Shown here one piece after another: positions 56,342 to 64,000 of a stretch of 64,000 nucleotides of DNA (within the stretch, counting starts at the first letter, position 1; each line of letters opens with the position of its first letter). Under the pieces are notes generated by a model, which made no database searches, was not told where the DNA came from, and worked only from the letters and a program-made list of their open reading frames with translations. The translations under genes were made by a program, and so were the position numbers. This DNA is from Clonostachys chloroleuca (Eukaryota; Ascomycota; Sordariomycetes; Hypocreales; Bionectriaceae): positions 5,022,001 to 5,086,000 of the forward strand of contig JBANAY010000004.1 in the NCBI GenBank assembly GCA_037952775.1. Direction: 5' to 3'.

Positions 56342-57567
56342 TTGACGACTATCTGTATAATGGGACGAAAAGAAACGCCAATATGTATTTGACGCAACGC
56401 GCATTGTCACGGCGTTGGGACTGCACGGCTTCGTGCACGGTGAAGACCTGTAAAGCGAGTTGGAGGAAATGTGGGCGTTTTTGGTTTTGCATGGGAGGAC
56501 AGATGTCTTACATCCCCCGGACGAAGTACGATTCGTTGCGCACGACACTCAGCACACGGCATATACAAAGAAACAAGAAGGCAAAAAACAACGTGCGTCA
56601 TTCACACATATACAGTAAAGATCCAGGATACCGGGGGGAACGACGACAGGATTTTCATATTGGGTTATACTCTCCTTATGCCGGCTTTTACTTCTCCTCG
56701 CGTTCGAGGACGGGGGCTTTTTCTTTTCCATTTTACAAAGGGGGGAGGGTACCTAGGGAGAGTAAAGTGTACGGATTGACGATCGTCGAGTGGCTCTCGT
56801 TGCTCAGAACAACCGATAGACTTGGGGCGGTTTCATGCATTTATCTTTTTGTATTTGCTACTTTACTGTGGTGTGAGTCCGGTGTTAATGATACTTGGGA
56901 TATGCGATTCTCGGACCAAGTTGATACCTGTAGTGATAGTTCCTGTACTGAGAGGCATTGGAGCTCCTGAGTAACATGTCTATATCTACTCTGGTTCTAT
57001 CATATTTACTATATAATGCATATCATATATTTTGACTTTCTTCTTGGGTTGAACTACTTAATAGCCTGTATCTTCGAAAGCTTCCGGTCTGAAGAAAGAC
57101 CCAGTTCGGTCTACACAATAGTGTTTCTCTCTTATAACTTGTTGGTGACGATAGTAGTATCGGCTAAGACGAGAGTATACTCCTGAAAGTGGTTGTGACA
57201 AAGTATAGTCAGGAAGTTTTGTGCCATTTTTATGTGATGATGCAAAGTACGTAGGATAAGCACCATCAACAACATCAATTGCAGAAGAAAGCCACCCCAT
57301 ACGCCACAAGCACCAAAAAGAGAACATAGTTATCATTTTACAGACCTCGCAGCCTTCACCGTCCTTATTTACTCATCATAGCAAGGTGTTTGGCAGATAT
57401 TGGTGGGTTGGCCAAGGGTGGTCTAGGGTACTTGGATATGGCGGAGGTGGGATAAGAGACCAATCAGGTCACGTGTTACAATTTTCGCAGGCGACTCCAG
57501 AAATATCATCCACCTGTAAATCAACCGAGAGCTGAGGGCGTCAACTGGGTACAACCGCCACAGCACG
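56342..57567. other. Intergenic
   Basis: 3' region of the KTR gene and promoter of the uL15m gene. Open frames near 56380-56970 lack coding character. Confidence 0.5.
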
Positions 57568-58535
57568 ATGCCTCCTCGATTAATACTCTCAAGCGCTCTC
57601 CGCTGCTGCAAGGCACCGGTGGCGGGCTCTGCCAGCTCATTGACGGCCTCGCTCGCCGCATTGACTCTTCAGTCTCAGCAACAAGTCCGACATGCCTCGA
57701 TCTTGGGAAGCCTGGCCAACAACAAGGGAGCTGTCAAGGAGCGAAAGCGCGTTGGTCGTGGTCCTTCCTCAGGCCACGGGAAGACGTCTGGACGAGGTCA
57801 CAAGGGCCAGAGACAACATGGAAAGGTCAATGCGTGGTCACAGGGTGGACAGACTCCTTTGATCGTCCGACACGGCAAGATGGGTTTCACCAACCAGTAC
57901 GTTTTTCTGCTGCTCCTCAATCGGAGGCCAAATTGATCGAATGCTAACTGTTCCTTAGTCGTGCCCCCGACATGTCGATAGTCAACCTGGACAAGCTCCA
58001 AGACTGGATCAACCAGGGCCGTATCGACCCAACAAAGCAGATCACACCCAAGGAACTCATCGAGAGCCGACTCATCGGAAGCATCAAGGATGGAGTCAAG
58101 GTCCTCGCTCGTGGGCCCAACTGCCTGAAACAACCCGTCGATATCATGGTCTCCCGTGCCTCCGCCTCCGCCATCGCCGCCATCGAGGCTGCCGGCGGCA
58201 AGGTCCTCACCCGATACTACACGAAGCTCTCCATCAGAAGGCTCTTGACTGGCGAGTCGATCAATACCGGCGAGCCCCTCCCAGTTGGCAAGGAACACGT
58301 GGAGAGGGTCCTCGAGGAGGCCAAGGCGAACGGCTACAAGTACCGACTACCTGACCCTACAAGTCGTGAGGACATCGAGTACTACCGTGACCCCGCGCAC
58401 CGAGGCTACCTCAGCCACCAGCTCAAGGAGGGCGAGTCGCCAAGTTTGTACTTCAAGGTGCCTGGGAAGCAGAAGATCAAGAAGGTTGTGACTGAGGAGG
58501 ATCAGAAGAAGGAGAGAGAGGTGTCCCTATGGTAG
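57568..58535 (+). CDS. MRPL10: Mitochondrial large-subunit ribosomal protein uL15m
   Basis: 301 aa from exons 57568-57896 and 57959-58535 (62-nt intron, GTACGT and GCTAAC branch). A mitochondrial presequence ([20 protein letters not shown]) comes first. The conserved L15 core follows: [39 protein letters not shown] and MGFTNHRAP across the splice, then [10 protein letters not shown] and the long fungal C-terminal extension ([19 protein letters not shown]). The family is the yeast MRPL10 type; the symbol follows that usage. Confidence 0.93.
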
Positions 58536-59212
58536 GGTCGGAGTGCGCGGTGGTTGCCGTTGTAGTATCAGATGTATATTATTTGGGACACTCATAACAT
58601 GCAATGCGTAAAATATGCCCATAGCTAAAAACAGCTATCAATTCGTCATGTCCAAGACTCAATCAGGAATGCAAGTCACTCAAAAGCGCATCTTGAACTA
58701 CCGGGATTTCAGCGCTACCTGCTACTGGGAGTTACATCACCACGGCGGACGCTAAACCGTCCCATCAGTTGGGGGAAGGCCGCCTAAACTTTCTCCACTC
58801 CGAGCCCGTTTATTCTGTTCGATCCTAGAGCTGACATATCCTCCCATATTTTATCTTCTCAGACAGTTCTCAATTGGACTTTTGTTTTGACCCATTGCTT
58901 TACCTGCTCTGTTCAGTCTTTCTCAGTTTGTTCTTGTTCTTGTGTTTGCTTTTTGTTGCTCTCGCTTGAGCTCGCCACCAGCCGCTGTCGCATCGTGGGG
59001 CGCAGTTCCCTGTTCGCACGGCTGTTTCAGATCGTCATATATCAACCGACCAACCCGTCATCTACCCACAGCACACGCTACACGTCTTCGTGTCGCAGTA
59101 GCAGAACCAGGCTGCAAGCCATTCCCGGAGGGCTGATAATCGTTATCTATCCGAGGAAGCGCGACTACTTTCGCAAGACTGCCAAACTAGCGACAGCAAT
59201 TGCACCATCACC
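58536..59212. other. Intergenic
   Basis: 3' region of uL15m and a C/T-rich promoter/leader of the MVP1 gene. The open frame from 58887 overlaps this leader and the gene in another frame and was not accepted. Confidence 0.5.
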
Positions 59213-61854
59213 ATGTCGCTCTTCGGAACATCCCCAACCGACGACAACAGGCCATCGACCGGTCTCGCATCGCCCAGCAAGAACCTCGGCAGCAGAGCTG
59301 GCCTGTTCGACGATGAACCCTCCCAACGGTCGTCCTCCGCTGGTCTTTTCGACAACGACGGCGATACCGGCGCGGACTCACCTTGGTCGATGCCCTCTCC
59401 GCGGAAGCAACAGTCTCGCGCCCAGATCGTCCGCAACCTCCTGCCTGCATCCGACGTACCCGAAGCATACATTGAGACGTTCGACATCATTTCAGAAGGC
59501 AACCCGAACGTGACTTCTGATGGCGTGGCCAAGGTATTCGCTGCGGCGAGACTGCACGAGCAGACGAAGCAAAGTCGAATTGTGTCGCTTGTAGCGCCAG
59601 ACGCTGAGGGTGACAACATTAGCCTGAACCGCGCTGAGTTCAACGTCTTGCTTGCGCTGGTTGGCTTGGCGCAAGAGAACGAGCATCTGAGCCTTGATGG
59701 CGTGGACGAACGAAGAAGAAGTAAGTTATTGGATCTTTATCATTTGCTTTCTCCGCTCTTTCTTTTCATCGCAAACTGCATTTCTATTTCTTTTTGCCCT
59801 TCTTCAATGTTTCTCTCCCTTACTCATATGCCTGCTCATTGGAGCTTGCTATCAAGCTGCCTGTAATTAGGTAGCACAGCCAAATGCGCAGAGGCTCCAC
59901 GGCAGGCATTGCGCATTAGTTTGGTGGAGACCTCTGCAGACACTGACGCATCTAATCTATGGAGCTTCAATAACTGACGACTCTCTCTCTCGACATTAGA
60001 TCTACCTCAGCCCAAGCTCTCCGGCCTCACCGCAGAACCAGTACTGCCGCCCGTTGAGGAACTTGCTGCAAAGCCTCCCCAGACGCCCTCCAAAGACCAG
60101 ACATCCAAGCCCAGCCCCCAGCAACACTCCAACTCGCAGACCCGTAATTTCCGCCCAGCCATGGATGATCCTGAAGATGATCCATGGGGTGCGCCCGATC
60201 TGCACAAGAATCATATTCACAACGGAATCAAACCGAACGGTACGGAGAGTAATGGACATGCTTCATTTGGAACCACACCCGAACCTGTAATAGCCTCCCA
60301 GCCAGCCAGCCAGCCACCGGCAGAGACTCCAGCTTCAACGATCAGCCGCGAAACAGGCCCGAGTGCTGGTGCTGGATGGGGATACTTTGATGGATCCGGT
60401 GCTGGCGCCGGAGCTGGCTTCAATCAGCCTTCACAGGATCCAGTTGCGAGCCCCTTTGGTAGCAATCCGGGCATAGTGGGGGTTAGAGACGGTGGCTTGG
60501 GAGGCAGCGGCGGTCCTGGCCGCACACCGAGTAGCAATCCCGCATTTCCTCAAGCTCGCAGCCTTGGAGGGAGAACTGGCAGTAGTGTGGAGGAGAATAT
60601 CTTGGTTACACTGATGCCGGAGAAGGAAGGCTTGTTCATGTTCCAACATCACAACTACGAGGTTTCTAGCCAGCGGAAGGGCAACAAGGTCATCCGCCGC
60701 TACAGCGACTTCGTCTGGCTCCTGGATTGTCTTCACAAGAGATATCCATTCAGGGTGCTTCCCCTTCTGCCACCCAAGCGTGTCGCAGTAAACGGCAACC
60801 ATCTCTCCAACGACGGCGCTTTCATTGAGAAGCGTAGACGCGGGCTGGCTAGGTTCTTGAATGCGTTGGTTAGGCACCCTATTCTGAGCCAGGAGCAGCT
60901 CGTTGTCATGTTTTTGACTGTCCCTACCGTGAGTTTCCTCTCTACTTTTTTCGGACAGCAGTATTTCTAAACACTAACACAAAGGTTCAGGAGCTGGCTG
61001 TTTGGCGAAAGCAGGCTACAATTTCCGTACAGGACGAGTTCTCCGACCGTGTGCTGCCACCCGGCCTTGAGGAGTCTCTGCCACCGACCCTGGAGGAGCT
61101 TTTCCTCAGAACAAAGTCTGGAGTTCGACGATCTGCAGAACTCTATATCAACGTCTGCAACATCATGGATCGGCTAGTTAAGCGACAGGAGGGTGTTGCA
61201 GCTGATCATGGACGCGTAGCTATGATGCTGACCAGCCTGATGGAGACTTCTGAAGACACGTACGCTACGGACAATAATGAGGTACCTCTGCTTAACGATG
61301 GTCTTAATGCTATGAGCAACCATCTCCGCACTTCTCAGACCCTCATGGAAGAGGAGAGCCGGGCATGGGACCAAGGTGTGCTTGAGGATCTGAAGAGACA
61401 GCGTGACTCTCTCGTCAGCATCCGAGAGATGTTTGAGCGGCGCGAGAGATTGGACAAGGACAACATTCCTTACCTGGAGCGAAGGATCCAGACGAATGAA
61501 AATAAACTGGCTGGCTTGCGGGCTAAGCCTGAGGGAACGGTCAAGTCTGGTGAGATTGAACGTGTCGCAGAGTCCATTATTAAGGTATGATTATTAGAAC
61601 TTGCTCATTGCATTTTCCCTTCCCAGGAACTAACAATATCGCAGGATAAGGAGTCTATCGTCCGACAACACAACCGGAGCATCTTCGTCAAGGAATGCAT
61701 TCGCGACGAACTCATTACTTTCCAGACCACCCAGTATCATGTCAGCTACTGGAACCAAGATTGGGCTGGCGAAAGAGTCAAGTATGCCGAAATGCTCGCT
61801 GACAACTGGCGCCGGCTACTTGATGAACTTGAAGGCATGCCTCTAGGGGATTAA
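59213..61854 (+). CDS. MVP1: Sorting nexin Mvp1 (PX-BAR)
   Basis: Endosomal sorting nexin needed for vacuolar protein sorting and endosome-to-Golgi recycling. 746 aa from exons 59213-59720, 60000-60928, 60991-61584 and 61645-61854; phases agree. The N-terminus is disordered with repeated GLFD motifs, followed by an EH-like helical stretch (SDVPEAYIETFDIISEGNPN). A Pro/Gly-rich linker leads to the PX domain at about 368-480 (VIRRYSDFVWLLDCLHKRYP, the phosphoinositide site). A BAR-like coiled region runs to the end (KSGVRRSAELYINVCNIMDR, WAGERVKYAEMLADNWRRLL). The first intron is long (279 nt). Confidence 0.93.
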
Positions 61855-62305
61855 AGTCCAGCAAGAAACTATTGTATCTCGTTGGTTTGATCGCCAAGTT
61901 ATTTGATCCCTGTCCATCATGGGAAATCGTCGATCGGCAACGCTTCTGGGATTGCACAAGATCACGTTGTGGTTCTTAGCAGGGATGGTAATTTTCGCAT
62001 TTACAATCTACAATCCTGCGTGTCAATCAGTCGAAGGTGGTCTCAAAGGGGCCGTTTTCGCGAGGAATGTATCGCATATAATCATCTTTTTTCTGTCAGT
62101 TTTTACGTTCAAGCAGTAGCAAGAAGCATGAGTTAGGTTTAGTTTGTCATGGGGAGAGGGCTTTCTTGGTTTGCAGAGATGGGTAATACCCTTTTGTTCG
62201 TCCTTTTCGTCATTTCCAGGCTTCACACAATAGAACAGCCACTGATATTTCTCCTTTTCATTTTTGTCTCTTCCTGTCCACTCGATAGCAAGCGGGGATA
62301 GATGA
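61855..62305. other. Intergenic, convergent 3' ends
   Basis: 3' regions of MVP1 and the dehydratase gene. No other feature. Confidence 0.55.
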
Positions 62306-64000
62306 TCACCATCCGTCCGTGATGGCACCATGACTAGCATCTCCGACCAAACGAGCATACTTGCCAAGGGCTCCTCTTCTGACATGCGGCTCGGGGCTCT
62401 TCCACTCGGCCCGCCTCTTGGCGAACTCCTCCTCGGTGATGGCCACATCGATCCTGTTTGTGACGGCGTCAATGGTCACCTCGTCCCCGTCCCTGACCAG
62501 CGCAATGGGCCCTCCCACAGCAGCCTCGGGCACCACGTGTCCGACAATGAAGCCGTGTGACGCGCCACTGTACCGCCCATCCGTGACGAGTGCCACGTTG
62601 GAGAGGCCCGCGCCCATGATCGCGGCGCTCGCCCGCAGCTGCTCCGGCATGCCCGGCCCGCCCTTGGGACCCTCGTACCGCACAATCAGCACGAGGTTGC
62701 CGTCTGAGGCCTTGATTTCGCCCTTACTCAGGGCGATGTTAAGCTCATGCTCCTTGTTGAAGGTCCGCGCCTTGCCAGTGAAGCTGGTGCCCTCCTTGCC
62801 TGTGATCTTGGCGACGGCGCCGCCGGGGGCGAAGTTGCCGCGGAGGATGCGGATGTGGCCCGACGACTTGATGGGGTTCTCGAGGGGCCGGATGATCTGC
62901 TGGTTGGGGTCCAGGGAGGGCCAGTCCGCGACGTTCTCGGCCAGGGTTTTCCCTGTCACAGTCGGGATGCCGCCGTCGAGGATCCCGCGGTGGATGAGCA
63001 TCTTGATCACGGAGGGGGTGCCGCCGACATTGTAGAGGTCCTCCATGTAGTACTTGCCGCTCGGGGCCAGGTCGGCCAGGAAGGGAGTGGTGTCGCTGGC
63101 GCGGGCGACGTCGTCGAGGGTCAGGTCGACGCCGGCGGTGTTGGCCATGGCGAGGAAGTGCAGGACGCCGTTGGTGGAGCCGCCGAGGATCATGGTCAGG
63201 CGCAGGGCGTTCTCGAAGCTGCGGCGGGTGATGAGGTCGCGCGGGCGGATGTCCCTCTCCATGGCGACCTTGATGACCTCGGCGGCCCTCTCGCACTCGC
63301 GGCGCTTCTCGGGGGACATGGCCGGGTAGGAGCTGGACCCGGGGAGGGTGAGGCCCATGGCCTCGATGGCCGTGGCCATGGTGTTGGCCGTGTACATGCC
63401 GCCACAGGCTCCCGGGCCGGGGCAGGCGTGGCGCTCGATGTCGTCCATGACGTCGCTGCTGGTGCGGCCGGGCTCGCCGGGGTTGGTCTTTGCGTGGAGC
63501 TTGCCGTAGGTGTAGGCACCCGAGGCCTCGTAGCAGGAGCTGATGTTGATCTCCTTCTCGAGGAGAGCGGAGTGGCCCTTGCGGATGGTGCCGCCGTAGA
63601 TCATTAGGAAGGGCCGGTTGTGGCGGGCGGCGGCCATGACGACGCCGGGCATGTTCTTGTCACAGCCGGGGATGGAGATGTTGGCATCGTGGTGCTGGCC
63701 GCACGTCACTGACTCAATGGAGTCTGCTATGATCTCTCTTGTTTGCAAGGAGAAGCGCATTCCTTGTGAGGTTGTCAGCCTTTTGTAAGTGATGCTTGGG
63801 TTCTTGGTGGGTTTGTGACAGTACCCTCGCCGCCCATGGTGATGGCGTCTGAGACGCCGACAGTGTTGAACTGCCAGCCAAGCATGCCCTGCTTCTCGAC
63901 GGCGGCCTTGACGATCTGGCCGAATTCCATCACTGTACTCGTGTTGTGAGCAGCTACTTGGCTTCACCACTAACATGCCCACTTACAATGCGTGCTGGAA
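62306..64000 (-). CDS. Dihydroxy-acid dehydratase (IlvD/Edd family), 5' end outside window
   Basis: Fe-S dehydratase of the branched-chain amino acid pathway, converting dihydroxy-acids to 2-keto acids, usually mitochondrial. Visible exons: 64000-63987 (partial), 63932-63825 and 63762-62306; introns are 54 and 62 nt. Family motifs: GVSDAITMGGEGMRFSLQTR, IESVTCGQHHDANISIPGCD, HACPGPGACGGMYTANTMAT, MILGGSTNGVLHFLAMANTA, GGPGMPEQLRASAAIMGAGL and DGRYSGASHGFIVGHV. These include Cys ligands of the cluster. The spelling MEFGQIVKAAVEKQGMLGWQ suggests one of the paralogues fungi carry besides canonical Ilv3, so the symbol is left blank. The last exon is unusually GC-rich. Tail-to-tail with MVP1. Confidence 0.9.

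Noticed and set aside
58887..59513. 208-codon frame overlapping the MVP1 start
   Set aside because: Lies in the C/T-rich leader and then out of frame with a clearly conserved sorting nexin.
62747..63607. 286-codon plus-strand frame antisense to the dehydratase
   Set aside because: Mirror of a very GC-rich exon; Gly/Ala/Val/Asp-rich composition is what GC-biased third positions give on the opposite strand.

Overview
The window is nuclear DNA of a filamentous ascomycete, most likely a Sordariomycete. Genes carry short (about 50-110 nt) GT-AG introns. Families include Zn2Cys6 transcription factors, a KTR mannosyltransferase, a fungal GPCR, a siderophore transporter and a fungal expansin-like protein. 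Bacterial features (ribosome sites, operons, IS elements, CRISPR) are absent. Exon coordinates were read by eye from splice signals and reading phase and have not been checked against transcripts.

Layout. 1-864: 3' end of an unknown gene. 1195-7187: Gal4-type regulator, DUF7719 membrane protein, GPI12. 7710-16611: small ORFs, a conserved 492-aa protein, an SDR, a second Zn2Cys6 regulator whose zinc cluster is split over three exons, and an expansin-like secreted protein. 17948-21510: a small protein, then mitochondrial pyruvate carrier MPC2 and complex I subunit NDUFA2, divergent from a shared 590-bp promoter with CCAAT boxes. 21984-26963: a large low-complexity protein with a heptad-repeat block. 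28511-34630: Fmp46, a Git3/GPR1-like GPCR and a WD40-like protein. 34631-41512: gene-poor DNA in which the only credible gene I see is a 56-aa secreted four-cysteine protein. 41618-43661: siderophore transporter, with five exact ATCWGATAA sites upstream. 44887-49751: weak ORFs, an acyl-CoA thioesterase and an unknown protein. 50836-64000: Cox4, DUF4604 protein, KTR mannosyltransferase, mitoribosomal uL15m, sorting nexin Mvp1 and dihydroxy-acid dehydratase (5' end outside the window).

Much of the set is housekeeping. Mitochondrial genes recur (MPC2, NDUFA2, Fmp46, Cox4, uL15m, and DHAD by family knowledge). The secretory and trafficking side has GPI12, KTR and Mvp1. I see no secondary-metabolite cluster and no intact transposon.

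Most useful observations: (1) up to six genes appear to lack exactly one base, mostly inside a homopolymer, which suggests under-called runs in the assembly rather than many pseudogenes; (2) an iron-responsive GATA-factor site cluster upstream of the siderophore transporter; (3) an isolated effector-like secreted protein. I found no clearly new multi-gene system.
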